From the NCBI GenBank assembly GCA_001465935.1, contig LNKV01000014.1, positions 124,001 to 188,000 of the forward strand: a DNA stretch of 64,000 nucleotides, written 5' to 3'. The first letter of the stretch is position 1. Every line of letters starts with the position of its first letter. Positions 24,052-36,524 of the stretch are shown piece after piece. The notes beneath the pieces were generated by a model. The model ran no database searches, was not told the DNA's origin, and was given only the letters and a program-made list of their open reading frames with translations. This stretch comes from Clarireedia homoeocarpa. Its lineage: Eukaryota; Ascomycota; Leotiomycetes; Helotiales; Rutstroemiaceae. The position numbers were made by a program, and so were the translations under genes.

Positions 24052-25174
24052 CTATATCTCATCGAAAACTTTCAGCCTAACAGCCTCTTTGGCTTTCTCT
24101 TCCTGGTTGTCCTCCGTATTCTGCCCGAGGAGACTGTCCAGCGCCTCTGCTGATGGCGGCTTCGTCAAACCCCAAGACTCATTCTTGGCCTTTTCGATTT
24201 CCCTAATTCTTGACAGTTGTGAGGCATTCATGCCTTGTATGAGTCCAGATCCCTGAGATCTTCCTGGAATATAGTCCGCAATGAAAACCGCCAGCAGAAT
24301 TGTTGCGCCTATTGATATAAAAACCCACAATATCTTCAAACGTTTCTGGGTCTTTTCCTGCCACTCTTGCTCGGTCTTCTCCCAAGTCTCTACCCGTTTC
24401 CGAACTACCTCCACTCGTCCACTCAGAGTTTTAATTGTTTCTCTTCCATGTTTAACACGTTCTTCCAGACCCTTGACTTTGTTTTGCTGCGACTCGAATC
24501 CCTCAAACCCATCAAGTTGCGTTTTTATTTCTTGTACAACCTCCTCGGCTTCTGTATTGAATTCTTCATTCAGCTCCCTGGTCATGGAAGCCAGCTCTTT
24601 GAGTGATACGATCGTGCTCTGTAGAACGCTCAGTTTCTCTAGTACCGCATAGTAAGAATTATCAAGACGTCTAGTTGTGTTGTTTGAAACCGTATTCAGA
24701 TCGGTCAAAGTATTGCGGAGCTCCCTATTTGCCTCAGTTAGCACGGCGCGAAGACTGGCGAAAAACTACTAACGTAGCCATCAGAATCCCCTTCTCTTTC
24801 TCCGCCTCAAGTTCACCATCCTTCAGTGGTCTCCTGATATTAGCCCTGATAACGTCTAACCCATCCCCAATTGATCCAAATACGCTTGTTCTTCGACTCG
24901 TGTTTCGACTATCGTTCGGCGAGACCCCTTCGCTTTTTGTTCCTTCTATAGAGGAACCAGGATGGGCTTTTTGTAGTGTAGTTTGTGAGGACTTTTCGTC
25001 CTTGTCGCGGCGATGAATGTGTGGGTGATGATAATGATGGTGATGATGATGCTGATGAGACCGATGGGCTTTATGAAGAGACTGCGGAGATGCCTCAGAG
25101 ATCGAGCGTGTCACTTGATGACGGGGCCTAACTGGCGAAACCAACTTGGAACCGTCGCTGTTGGAGGAAGACAT
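24052..25174 (-). CDS. Unrecognised coiled-coil protein with one membrane segment and a His-rich N-terminus
   Basis: Two exons, 24774-25174 and 24052-24724, are joined by a 49-nt intron (GTTAGT ... CTAAC ... AATAG) in phase 2, giving 357 residues. I do not recognise the family. The N-terminal 130 residues are disordered, with a histidine run (about 25010-25060) and Ser/Arg patches. The middle is a long heptad coiled coil (about residues 140-260; NSYYAVLEKLSVLQSTIVS, EERVKHGRETIKTLSGRVE). One hydrophobic helix, ILWVFISIGATILLAVFIA, follows, then a charged tail. No signal peptide is visible, so a type II-like or tail-proximal membrane anchor is inferred. The start at 25174 (MSSSNSDG) is preferred over an upstream in-frame ATG. 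Confidence 0.72.
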
Positions 25175-25645
25175 GACTATGACCTTCTCCCTTTCGTCCA
25201 AGGTTATTTTGACTTTCACTTATTTGCATGTGCTTGTACTTTAGAAGCTCCTCTGGCATACTTTATCGACCATTTACGCACTTGTATAGTAACCCATGTA
25301 GCCTTCAAATGCAAAATCGTTTTGGAGAATGATTTATTGAGATTTGTAGTCTGACTTGAGAACTTCCCCAGCTAACAATTTATCAAGCGAATTTTGAATT
25401 TGAGCTTGAGTTGCTGACCATCTTAACCCTGCCTATCACAAATGGAAGTCCTTCGGAGCTTCCCCCAATACGTCCATCCACAGCTCGCCATCCCCCTCAC
25501 CTTGTGCCATAGGTCTTTCCTTGCCTCTAAACGATAAGCCGTCCTCGGCCATTATGTGCATTGCTAACCACATTTATATGTGTGCATACTTTTTGTTGTA
25601 GACGAACTCCTATTCCCAACCTAACGCCAGCATCACCACCCATTA
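25175..25645. other. Intergenic upstream of the coiled-coil gene / 3' of cgr1
   Basis: About 470 bp without a supported gene or RNA. Confidence 0.5.
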
Positions 25646-26127
25646 TTATGATTTCAACATCTTGTTCCTCTTTTCTCTTCTCTTCAGTCTATCAACTCTC
25701 TTTTGATGCATTCGCTGTGCCATCTTCTCAAATCGCTCCCTCTCTTCTTTCCTGGCACGCTTATCCTTGATCTTCGTTATGCGTGCCTGTGCAAAGTGTT
25801 AGGCATGCTTGAAATTAGGAGTAGGCTGCGATATACTGACCTGTCTATCGGCTTCCTTTTCATCTTTCATTTCCTTCTCCTTTGCCTTGATAGCTGCAAG
25901 CGCTATCCTTTCCTTGGCGCGCCGCTCGTAGGAGTTGTTTCCTGCTCTTGGACGGAAGGCCTTCTTCGGCTCGTGCCATTGTTTGCCTGGAAGTCCCATT
26001 AGATATTACTCATAAACCATCAACCAGTTTTGGGACTTTGCACTTATAACTAACCATTTTTGCGCATACCCAGAGGTGCTGGGGTAACGGAAGCCTGTGC
26101 TGGGGTTGCAACAGCAGGGGGAGCCAT
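25646..26127 (-). CDS. cgr1: rRNA-processing protein Cgr1
   Basis: Three exons, 26055-26127, 25841-25986 and 25646-25786, give 119 residues, the usual small size of Cgr1. After a short Ala/Pro leader, the sequence has the family signature GKQWHEPKKAFRPR. A single highly charged Lys/Glu/Arg helix runs to the end (ERIALAAIKAKEKEMKDEKE, RARKEERERFEKMAQRMHQK, RLKRREKRNKMLKS). Cgr1 is a nucleolar factor needed for 60S ribosomal subunit assembly and pre-rRNA processing. It shares a divergent promoter with the ornithine carrier gene. Confidence 0.93.
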
Positions 26128-27019
26128 TTCCGTGGAGATATTCAGATGTGAAGGAGAATCGACACAGTATGGCGCAATGAGGTTTTTTGACTGTGAGGAT
26201 TTCCCAATAGTGTGATCGCCGTTAAGTAAAGTGATGTGTCGTTGTGATGCAGGACTATGCCTTATCGTGGGAAAAAAAAGTTCCTGCATCTTATCAGATG
26301 GAACTACTATTAAACGCTAATCTCAATCAGCATTCTAATCAGCAAGGGTACGAAATTTCTTTGAGGCTTTTAATTTTCCCCTACACAAACACATATTAAA
26401 CATTTTTTGATGCATACTTTCGTTCATCCACTTGCAAAAATCCCGCATCGTCACAGCCATCTGAATCACGATAAAAACTGCCGAATAGTCCCTCAAAGTG
26501 ATTCTTGAATCGCACTGCACTGATATCCGCGTCCTTCCCCCGACCTGAAGACGTTGCGGGGATTAGATAAAAAAAAAATCAGATAAAGCAACTCCACCCC
26601 CACGTGACCGCCCACGTGACCGCACACTCGACATACAATCTACGATAATCGGACCTACACTCTACGACAATACCAAGACTCTGAAAATACCCACCTCCAA
26701 TTACCTTGGCACATCCAACTCTCCACGATGTTCTCCTAAGATGTCGTTGGTTTGCTGGCTGTCATTCTATCCTCGTGTGTGGGGCACTTCTTATTCATAA
26801 TATTACGACTTTCTGCAATACATTACGAGAGCAGAAGAAAGGCCTTCAAGCAACCCATTATTGGCAGCGAAAAAAGACCACAAGAGACCGACTTTATTTC
26901 ACCAACACCTACCAAGCGAACTGATTCTTTTTTACTCGGTCTGTTCATCTATATAACCGTTGGCCGTTACAATAACAATTTCTCTTCTTATCTCGCATAA
27001 GCACACTGTCACATCAAGT
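26128..27019. other. Intergenic: divergent promoter region of cgr1 and the ornithine carrier gene
   Basis: 892 bp between divergent starts, containing an A-rich run (about 26570) and the doubled CACGTGACCGC element listed separately. No coding region is supported. Confidence 0.55.
26601..26623. promoter_or_regulatory. Doubled CACGTGACCGC (E-box/Cbf1-type) element
   Basis: CACGTGACCGC occurs at 26601 and again at 26613, about one helical turn apart. The CACGTGAC core is the bHLH (Cbf1/CPF1-type) consensus known from yeasts. It lies about 400 bp from the ornithine carrier start and 475 bp from the cgr1 start. The regulator and target are inferred. Confidence 0.45.
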
Positions 27020-28072
27020 ATGGCAGCAGCAATCACCGCAGATTTTCACCCAGAAACCACACCTGCGATCGCAGTAAAGAGTCGAGAAGCTTTAATGGAT
27101 GCCCTCGAGGATATACTTTATGGCTCTGTACGTAAGAGCTCATAATTCCTATAGGTTCTTACTAACATTGAGTAGATTGCTGGTGTAGCTGGCAAATATA
27201 TTGAGTACCCATTCGATACAGTCAAGGTTCGATTGCAAGCTCAGCCTGATCATCTTCCGCTTCGATATACTGGCCCTCTTGACTGTTTTAAACAATCCAT
27301 AAAGAGCGACGGATTTCTGGGTCTCTATAGGGGTATCAGTGCCCCTTTAGTCGGGGCTGCTTTGGAGATCAGCAGTCTCTTCTTTTGGGAACGGGCTAGT
27401 CGGGAGGCACTCTTTCGAACAGGAGCATACAAACGTGACCAAGCACTTCCGCTGCAGGCGTTGTGGTTTACTGGCGCACTCTCCGGCGCATTCACTTCTT
27501 TAGTGCTCACGCCCATCGAACTCGTCAAATGCAAAATCCAAGCCCCAGTATCGACATCAAGTGGAATAGTAGCTGTTTCACAGTCACCTTCCGCAGTGAT
27601 TCGTGAAGTTTGGCATCATCAGGGAATTCGTGGTTTTTGGAACGGCCAAATGGGTACACTCATTCGCGAAACTGGTGGTTGCGCAGCTTGGTTTGGTAGC
27701 AAAGAAACTGTGACTCACCTTTTCCAACAACTCAATGCGAAGTCCTCGCTCGCAAATCAGCCCTCTGCGCTGTCTGTAGAACCTGCACCTCTGCCTCTCT
27801 GGCAGCAAGCTCTTGCTGGTGCATCTGCTGGAATGTCATACAATTTTCTTTTCTTCCCTGCGGATACGATCAAATCCCGCATGCAAACTGCTGCTACTTC
27901 CTCAACTGCGCCACGCACCAGCTTCTGGCAAGAAGGTACTTTGCTTTGGAAACAACATGGTTTGAAGGGCATGTACAGGGGTTGCGGTATTACCGTATGC
28001 CGCTCAGCGCCTAGTTCGGCGTTCATCTTCATGATCTACGACGGGTTAAAGTCCCATTTCCATTTATCTTGA
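27020..28072 (+). CDS. ort1: Mitochondrial ornithine carrier (Ort1 / Arg-13 type)
   Basis: Two exons, 27020-27127 and 27176-28072, give 334 residues. Three mitochondrial carrier repeats are visible from their Px(D/E)xx(K/R) signatures: YPFDTVKVRLQ, TPIELVKCKIQ and FPADTIKSRMQ. Each is followed by the downstream glycine motif (GLYRG, GFWNGQMG, GMYRGCG). The opening IAGVAGKYIEYPFDTVKV and RETGGCAAWFG around contact point II match the ornithine/arginine carrier branch as I know it. Such carriers exchange matrix ornithine with cytosol in arginine biosynthesis. Another basic amino acid substrate is possible. Confidence 0.85.
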
Positions 28073-28612
28073 GTTATGAACATGCATACTAGCAAGTGAG
28101 TATTGGCACCATGACTATCAAAGTTTCGTTTTTCTATTGTTTTGGGGCGATTATTGGTACTGGATAGATTGGGGCGTTCTCGGCAAGGAAAAACACTATT
28201 GGTGGTGTTCGAAAAGGCGTTAAGGAGATGGATGCGATGAGCGGGTCAAGTACCATATATCGAAAGGCATGAAGAAATTTGAGCATAGAAATCATAACGA
28301 TGCGAATCACTAAGAGACATTACTTTATAATACATATAGACTTTAAGAATTAGCATCACACATAGGAATATTGGGACCTGTGAACGACATGCATATTGGT
28401 TTGATAGTGAGCAATTCCAGACGGGTTTCAGCCGAATGTCAAAAGTGATACTAACATTCATACGTTCAATAATAAAGATGTCTCGTTGATCGCATCCGAT
28501 ACCGAAACTAGACACCTTTCACGATACAAAACCATATAATATCATCAAATGACTTGCCTTCCGCACAGGTCATAGCCACCACTTCCTTCATCGCAAGCCT
28601 ACAACCCAACAT
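28073..28612. other. Intergenic between convergent ort1 and the TspO gene
   Basis: 540 bp of 3'-flanking sequence. Nothing coding is seen. Confidence 0.5.
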
Positions 28613-29307
28613 TTACTCTTCCTTCTCATCCACATACTTAGTCCCCTTTCCCTTGGGGCTCTTCTCAACCTCCTTATCCCCAATACTCCAATCATTCAAG
28701 TACCCCACACCCGCCGATAAATACGTCGCAAACCCCAACCATCCCAAATACGGTGCCAAAGCCCACCCCGCAACCGCATCTACCTGGCCCCAGGTATAAG
28801 CCAGATAGCCCACCACACCAGTTAATGCAACGATGTCAACAGTCGCTTCGATCGGGCGCTTTAGCGAGAAGAACAGCGGCATCCAGATTAGATTCAGCCC
28901 AAGCTGGATCGTATAGAGTGTGGCGCCATGTTTGGCGAGGTTGTGTGTGTTGACGGATGCGAGGGGAGACAGGCCGGTGCTGTATGCGCGGTGGGCGGAG
29001 TATCCCATTAGACCGTAGAGGAGGGTCCACGCGGGGCCGAAGACGTAAGGGGGTGGGCGATAGGGGGGTTGTTTGAGTGCCATGTAGGTTTTTTGGGTTT
29101 CTTTGGCTGTGCGGGGGGTGGGTTAGCGGTGCTCTGCTGTGCTGCACTTTTGGAGATATGAGGAGAGGAGAGAACGGAAGATGAGGAGAACGTACGACGG
29201 ACGGAAAACCCAACAGCGGTACCAAGTGCGATGGGGAGGAGGACGGATGCAGTCGGGTTAGCGAACACTGCTGCCGGCAGCGTTATGCTGGGGATGAAGG
29301 TCGTCAT
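28613..29307 (-). CDS. TspO/MBR (translocator) family membrane protein
   Basis: Two exons, 29196-29307 and 28613-29106, are joined in phase 1 (GTACGT ... CGCACAG), giving 201 residues. Five hydrophobic helices are visible. The family signature PPYRPPPYVFGPAWTLLYGL lies after the first helix, and later segments (LGLNLIWMPLFFSLK, GWALAPYLGWLGFATYLSAG) match helices 3-5. TspO/PBR proteins bind tetrapyrroles and sterols in mitochondrial or other membranes; the fungal function is not settled. The charged C-terminal tail (about 25 residues) is Lys/Glu-rich. It is divergent from ars2 across 1.5 kb. Confidence 0.92.
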
Positions 29308-30827
29308 GATTGATTGTGATTGCAGTTTTCAGTCTCTATTGAGCTGCGAGTTGGGTTAGAAAGTGCTCGAATGGAAAGTAAGTTAGAGATTTGCAAACTG
29401 GTTTTATCCTTTTCTTGAATGTGGTGGAGACTTCCGGATCGAATCGAATCGTACTTCGATTGGCAGCCCCTCCTCGCTTCAATGACGCACTCGCCATGCA
29501 GGATGGAGCTGTTTCGGTTCGACAATTGAGCTTGAACCGAGGTTTGGATCTGTGAGACGATACTGGAGGATGAAATGTGGTGCGCTTACCTTCTTGCCTT
29601 TGCTTACAAGATCGGGACAATACTCGTATCTTCAACCGATGAATGGAGAGAATACTTCGTATAACAGAACTGTACAAATCCCAGTTGTGCGGGGAACAGC
29701 CAGTGTTACAAAGCTGCCAGGGCTCGCAGGGCTGCCTTTGTTGGCCTGGGACTCTGCGAGGGACTGCGAGGGACTCTGCGAGAATCAGCTGCATTCGAAC
29801 CCCAACGAGGCCCGCGAACGGCAATTCCAGAATCATACGATTTGGGGATTGGGGAGAGAGCTCGTACCTTACTTTCGCTACCCCTGTCCGAACCCCAGAA
29901 CGGCTAGTCTGTGGCGCTATGATTGGACCAAGCTGGCCAAGAGCGACCAAAATGCTGAGGCGGTCTAGCCCGAAGGGGAATCTTCAGCCACACCCAAACC
30001 ACCAAACCACCCAAACCACCCAACCCTTCCTCCGCTCTAAGAAATCTCCACTTTCCTGGCACACCATTAACCGCTAGGTCACTAGAGGTCGTCGCAGCAC
30101 AGCTACCTACCGCTACCTATCCAATCTCCCTCCAATCCATTCCGCTCCCGACCTTCGACCTCATCACCAACCCAAATCTCTCATCGTCCAATTCTGTCTT
30201 GGACGCGGAGCTTTCTTTGTCGACATCAGTTACTTTTGAACTCCAAAACCACATTGTTCGTCAAGTCCTTCTTCTACTACCAAATTTTGTCCTTTGCCCC
30301 CCAGACCAGCCCATATCCTTTTCTTGCACATTCATTGCGAAAAATAAGAGAAAAAACAACAGAACAGATTATATCATATTCCATCCCTTCTTTCTTCTTG
30401 ATCGATTGTTCACAATCAATCGGAATATACAATAATCATCAGCACCTACAAGTTGTCGTCGTTTTTTCTCCGCCATCTAGAATATTAGGCACTGAACTTC
30501 TACTTCATTTTTTACTTTTCTACTCTACCTCTTGTCTTGTCTTGCTTCCCCCCAAATTGATCGCTATCTCACACCATCCCCAATTCATCAAATATCAATT
30601 CATCATACATTTCTCTTTTGAACAAATCCTCTAACGGGCAATCATGTTATCACACAGCAGTAGCTTCGTCTTCGTCAACACCTCCCGACAATCAACAGGT
30701 GTTGCTTGCCGACACTTCCTTCGAGCAACGAGCCCCCATATCCCATCGATACAAAGCAAGCTTTTTCTGCTATATCCCTGAATCGCACGGGTCATAGGCA
30801 CAGATAACGAAAGCGACAAAGAGAAAG
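29308..30827. other. Intergenic: long divergent promoter of the TspO gene and ars2
   Basis: 1.5 kb. A 204-codon minus frame (29336-29950) and overlapping plus frames have no protein-like features. Near 29750-29790 a short GGGACT(CT)GCGA motif is tandemly repeated. From about 30240 to 30640 the plus strand is strongly pyrimidine-rich, as in long fungal 5' leaders. Confidence 0.5.
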
Positions 30828-33779
30828 ATGGATGGTTACAATGGTTATAGAGAGCCACCTTTGGCAAGATCTCCATCGGAGAGAACAAGCTGGGGTGGAC
30901 GCGATGATGGCTTCAGACCCGCCAAACAAGAGCGTGATCGCGATTCCTTCTATCGTGGTCGATCTCCTAGTATGTCGCATTTTATTATGTTTGTTGCGTC
31001 TTCATAAGCACCTCCGTTTCACACGAAAATGGTGACTATGCGTTCAGGAGCAGCAAATGTTTACGGGCTTTCCTATGCATGAGTCAGAATACGCGCGACA
31101 ATATCTTTACTACACCCATCCCTTTGATAACTGCCTTGTATTTTGTTTATTCTTATACTCATCCTTCTTCTAGTTGTCGACAGACCCCGACGAACTGGAC
31201 GCGAACGCGAGCGGTCAAGATCACCCGTAGACCGCTACGAACCTGGGGGCAGGAACAGAGACAGAGACGACTATCGAGTTTCGAGAGATCGCGAAGATCG
31301 AAGACGTTTGACATCGCCTGCTCCTGCCAACATTGATCGATATGTTCCAGGTCAAGATTCCGCGCCGCCTCCAATCACTGTTAATCCGCTTGCAGACCCC
31401 GTCATATTGCCATTCCAGGTAGGATTCTCATACTTTGGAGAATGGTGGCGCACGAACGAGAAGATCAAGGAGGAGAAAGAGCGTGCTAGAATGGGAAAGC
31501 GAGGTGAAGTTTTTAGACCTCGCGAAGTAGACCGCGAGAAGGAAAAGGCACAAATCCAGGTCGCGTATGATGCCTACAAAGAAGAGCTCCAAGCTAGGAT
31601 GGCACGCGCATTCGTACAAGAGCATAAGGGCGAGCAATGGTTCCAGGAGAGATATGTTCCAGCCATGCGCGACAAGCTACGTCAGCAGCTCAACGAATTC
31701 CGCCGCGGAAACTACAGCCAGTGGGAGCAAGACCTTGAATCTGGAACCTTCGATGAATATTCATTGGAGGGCATTCCAAAGAGTGAAAGCAACGGTACGG
31801 GAGGAATCATTGAGAAGGAGGAGGGCGAAACCACAGCAGCCAACGAGGTTCTTGGTGTTGGCGATTTGGTTCCTTCAAGAGGCGGCGATATTCGAGACGA
31901 AAACGCATTCCAGCCAACGTTACTCATCAAGACTATCGCGCCACACGTCAGTCGCGAGAACCTGGAAGCATTCTGCAAGGAGCATCTAGGGGAAGATGAG
32001 GGTGGCTTCAAATGGCTCAGTCTAAGTGACCCCAACCCGAGCAAGCGGTACCACAGGATTGGATGGGTCATGCTTCATCCCGCGCCGGAAACGGTTCCAA
32101 TTCTAGACCGACCTGAAATAAAGGATGATGAAGGGGAGATATCCTCGGAGCCCCCGGCGCCTGTTTCAACTGCTCAAAAAGCCCTTGAGGCGATCAATGG
32201 AAAGACGGTCAAGGATGAGACAAGAGGAGATTTTACATGCCATGTTGGTGTTCATGTGCCTCCAAGCATGCCCCGCAAGAAGGCTTTGTGGGATTTGTTT
32301 TCAGCTCCTGAACGTATCGAAAAAGACCTTGACTTGGCGACACGACTTGTGAGCAAATTCGAAGAAGATTTCGGCTCTGACTTCAATGCGGTACTGAAGA
32401 TCGAGGAACGAGTCGATGACTTGAAAAACCAGGGCAGACTCCAGCATCCTGTGACTGCTCCAGCTCCAAAAAAGATGAAGAAGGCTAGGGACACTCTCGG
32501 TCTGGACGAAGCGTTAGATGAGGGTGAAGAGCCGGAAATGGAAGAGGAAGAGGAGGAAGAGGGAGCCTTGGACGAAGAGATCGATGATGAATATTTGCTC
32601 GTAAAGAAAAAGCAACTTGATCTCATGGTTGAATATTTGCGCCGTGTTTTCAACTTCTGCTTTTTCTGCGTCTTTGAGAGCGACTCAATTCATGAACTTA
32701 CGCGCAAATGTCCCGGAGGCCATCTTAGAAGACCACGCAATACCCTTACAAGCTCAGCAAAGGCAGCAGCTCGTGCTAGTGCATCTGGAGAGCCTTTCCC
32801 AGGAAAGAAACGTAACGAGGATGAGATGGATGTGGATCCCTCTTCCCCTGATGCCGAGCGCAAATACGTGCCCCCTCGCAACAATACCGTTTCGAAGGCC
32901 GAACAACAACTGCAACGAGCTTTCAACTGGGTCAAGACATTCGAGGAGAAGATTCTTCAAATCCTTGATCCAGATAATGTGGATGTTCGCAAATTGGGCG
33001 GCAAACCTACAGAAGAGGCCCTCAAGGAGGAACTGGCGAAGTACGTGAAGCAAGAAGATGAGCACAAGTTCAGATGTCGAGTGCCAGAGTGCACCAAGTT
33101 GTTCAAGGAAGAGCACTTCTGGAAGAAGCACGTTGAGAAGAGACATCCGGAATGGCTTGATGGATTGAAGACAGACGTAAGCATTGTACTCCCTATCGTC
33201 TTTGAACACTCGGCTAATGTTTTATAGTTTGACCTTGTTAATACCTACGTTCTCGACCCAGCACATATCGCTCCCTCAAGATCAGATGCCAATAGTAACG
33301 GCCACTTCCCTCCCGCCAATGGACATGTACCTGCTGGTACTCCTCGTGGCTTCAACTTGCAAAACTTTGGCATGAATGGATTGAATCCTATGCAAGGCTT
33401 TGTTCCACCTACTGGCTTCCCGCCTTTCCTCGCTGGACATGCAGTTCAGGCACCAATGAACTGGGCTACTGGTGGAGAAAACCGTGGTCCTGGCCCCATC
33501 AGAAGAGGTGCCGGCCGTTACCAGACAAATGCTAGAACTGGTCCATATGACCGCCGACCGAACCCGCAACAGCGATGGGATCCCAATGTTGGTCGATTGA
33601 GTCCTCCTGGAAGTGGCCGTCGAGGTGGTGCAACGACAAGCAATAGCACCCGATGGGGGGATGGAGCGCAGGGAGGCACAACTGTTGGACCTCGTGAAGC
33701 GACAGCTGGTCGAAGTCTCAAATCCTATGAAGACCTTGATGCAGTAGCTGGTGCTGGATCTGGTGAACTCAATTACTAA
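30828..33779 (+). CDS. ars2: Ars2/Serrate-like nuclear RNA-processing protein
   Basis: Three exons, 30828-30969, 31174-33176 and 33228-33779, give 898 residues. The N-terminus is Arg/Ser/Asp-rich (RERERSRSPVDRYEPGG). Next comes the Serrate/Ars2 N-terminal domain (FSYFGEWWRTNEK, HKGEQWFQERYVPAMRD). The central domain has YLRRVFNFCFFCVFESDS and HELTRKCPGGHLRRPR, hallmarks of the family. A C2H2 finger (CRVPECTKLFKEEHFWKKHV) and a Gly/Pro/Asn-rich tail end the protein. Ars2/Serrate/Pir2 bridges the cap-binding complex to RNA processing or decay machinery in the nucleus; in fission yeast Pir2 acts in RNA elimination and heterochromatin. An acidic stretch (EEPEMEEEEEEEGALDEE) lies near 32520-32580. 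Confidence 0.93.
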
Positions 33780-34891
33780 GCCCAGAAGAGTTTACTGGCA
33801 GAACATGAATTACGTAGCTCACATCTAGAATGGGGATCTTTGCGGGGGATTCTCGACGGACATATTGACAAAATTGGTTTTGGGGAGATCAATAGTGCGC
33901 GCTTGTCTTTCAAAACGGTTACTACTGGAGTCACAGCACAAGTTTGCAGGAGATTTTTGCTTTGTGGGTTGAACCAATCTTAATTGCTGGTCAAAAAACA
34001 AATTGCCTTCGTTGATGTATACCTAAATCAAGAATATCTAGTATCAGATGATGACCCTGGGGTCTTCACTTCTAATGAAATTTGTTTTATTTCAAATGTT
34101 CATCTCTACTGTTCGATAGTGAGTTCAGCTGTCTCTGTGCGTGCACTTCATGTGGTGATACAGTTAAACGTCGTGTCTGCTGCCCAGTTCAGCTCGAAAC
34201 ATGAGACATGCTCTTGCATTCTGTCCGGATTTGTCCAATGATCTGAGATCTTGATGTCTTAAAAGGGATGTGACTGTCCGGGGGTTGGTAGACGCTACCG
34301 TACCCCACAAGCACAAGCACCCGCTTGTGAAGCTCGAGCTCGTTGGTTATTGCGTGATAGTTTTCAAACGCGTGGTGCGTAGGTGCGATGATGGATGTTG
34401 GACTATAGTATAGAAAATTGGAGGTATATATCCCTCATTCTCAATGCAAGATTCCTCCAATCAGTTTTTCTGCCTCTTGAGGGGATCTGGGAGCCTCGAC
34501 ATGGTGTAGCAGTCCTGACCTTCACGTGATAAATAAATGGAAGATTAGCCTGAGGAGGCAATTTCCCAGTTTCCCAATTTCCTTTCTGGTCCGAACCCCT
34601 GAAGTTCTGGTCATACACCGCCGCGTTATCTGCCATCCTGCCCCACTTCAGCACAGCAATAACAGAAAGGAATTCGTTGACTTGGAACTTCTCAAACAAT
34701 TTGCCAGCAATCAATCCACACATCAAACCGAAGCAACGCAAAAGCAAGAGCAAGAGACCACCAAAAGTCACACACTCACTCAGACCTTTTGCCTAGCTGA
34801 GTGGGAAAAGGACATCCTTTGCCATAGCTCAATTTCTAAGCTTCCATTTGCCCCAAATCCATACATCAAGAAAAATAAAAGATAATTCAAG
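33780..34891. other. Intergenic between ars2 and alpha-tubulin
   Basis: 1.1 kb between tandem genes, presumably the ars2 3' end and the tubulin promoter. Only featureless short frames are present. Confidence 0.5.
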
Positions 34892-36524
34892 ATGACTCGC
34901 GGAGAGGTAAATAAACACCCATTCTGACTCTCTTTATTCGACATTCGCGTCGCGGTTTTTATGATCGAGCTATGATTGACAAATACATTTCTAGATTCTT
35001 CACCTCCACATCGGTCAAGCTGGTACTCAGCTCGGTAACAGTGCTTGGGAATTGTAAGTTGATCGCAGTCAATTGAACGCGGAGAAGCGTGGGCTAACAG
35101 GCAGCACAGATACCTTCTCGAGCATGGTCTCAAGCAAGATGGTCGTCCCGACCCAGATGCGAAGGATATCCACGAATCCGGTGAACTCGATACCGTCTTC
35201 ACAGAGACGGGCAATGGAAAATACGTCCCTCGATCCATCTTCGTCGATCTCGACCCCTCTCCCATCGACGAGATCCGTACCGGTGATTACAGACAACTGT
35301 TCCACCCGGAACTCTTGATCAGCGGAAAGGAAGATGCTGCCAACAACTACGCTCGTGGTCATTATACAATTGGAAAGGAGATCTTGGATGGTACTTTAGA
35401 CAAGATTCGTCGTGTTCTGGTATGGAAAACTTTTTTCTGTTAATGTCTTTCTGCTACTATACAAGCGCATTACTAATATCTCCTCCAAATTAGGATAACT
35501 GCTCTTCCTTACAAGGTTTCTTGATATTCCACTCCTTTGGTGGTGGAACTGGATCTGGTTTCGGTTCTCTATTGCTTGAGCGTCTCTCCACCGACTACGG
35601 CAAGAAATCCAAGCTCGAGTTCGCCGTTTACCCAGCACCAAGAACTTCCACCGCCGTTGTCGAGCCATACAACGCCGTTCTCAGCACCCACAGCACTATC
35701 GAGAACTCGGACTGTACTTTCTTGGTCGACAACGAAGCCGTCTACGATATCTGCCGTCGCAACCTAGATATTTCTCGTCCTGACTTCCAACATCTCAACC
35801 GATTGATTGCTCAAGTCGTCAGCTCTATTACTTCGTCGCTTCGTTTCGATGGTGCTTTGAATGTCGATCTTAATGAGTTCCAAACCAACTTGGTTCCTTA
35901 TCCAAGAATTCATTACCCATTGATCAGTTACGCACCCGTTATTTCTGCTGCTAGAAGTTCCCACGAGAGCTTCAAGACCCAGGAATTGACTCTTCAGTAT
36001 GTTCCTCCTAAGTATGATACTTCACAATACTAATTCTATATAGATGCTTCGAGCCAAATAACCAAATGGTTGTCTGTGACCCTCGCAACGGAAAATACAT
36101 GGCCGTCGCCCTTCTCTACCGTGGAGACGTCGTCCCCCGCGACTGCAACGCCGCCGTCGCATCTCTTAAAGCCAAGACATCATTCAACCTCGTCGAATGG
36201 TGCCCCACCGGATTCAAGCTCGGCATCAACTACCAAAAGCCCGTGTCAGTCCCATCGCAAGCCCCCAACGACGGTGCTCTCGCCTCGGTCGACCGTTCCG
36301 TCAGTATGTTGAGTAACACGACTGCTATCGCGGAAGCTTGGTCGAGACTGGATCATAAATTCGATCTGATGTATAGTAAGCGTGCATTTGTGCATTGGTA
36401 TGTTGGTGAGGGTATGGAGGAGGGAGAGTTTAGTGAGGCGAGAGAAGATTTGGCGGCGCTGGAGAAGGATTATGAAGAGGTTGCTGCGGATAGCTTTGAG
36501 GCTGAGGGAGAGGCGGAATATTAG
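34892..36524 (+). CDS. Alpha-tubulin
   Basis: Five exons, 34892-34906, 34995-35053, 35110-35419, 35494-35996 and 36044-36524, give 455 residues. The first exon encodes only MTRGE; the MRGE-type start with ILHLHIGQAGTQLGNSAWE resembles the second alpha-tubulin class of filamentous ascomycetes. The GTP motif GGGTGSGFGS is intact. So is the catalytic glutamate region that drives beta-tubulin GTP hydrolysis (NVDLNEFQTNLVPYPRIHYP). The acidic tail ends in EAEY, allowing tyrosination-type ends. The protein forms the alpha/beta heterodimer of microtubules. The extra Thr at position 2 is unusual compared with the typical MRGE/MREV start. Confidence 0.97.

Noticed and set aside
29336..29950. 204-codon minus-strand open frame
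   Set aside because: No domain, no splice support, unusual composition; overlaps plus-strand frames in an intergenic promoter.
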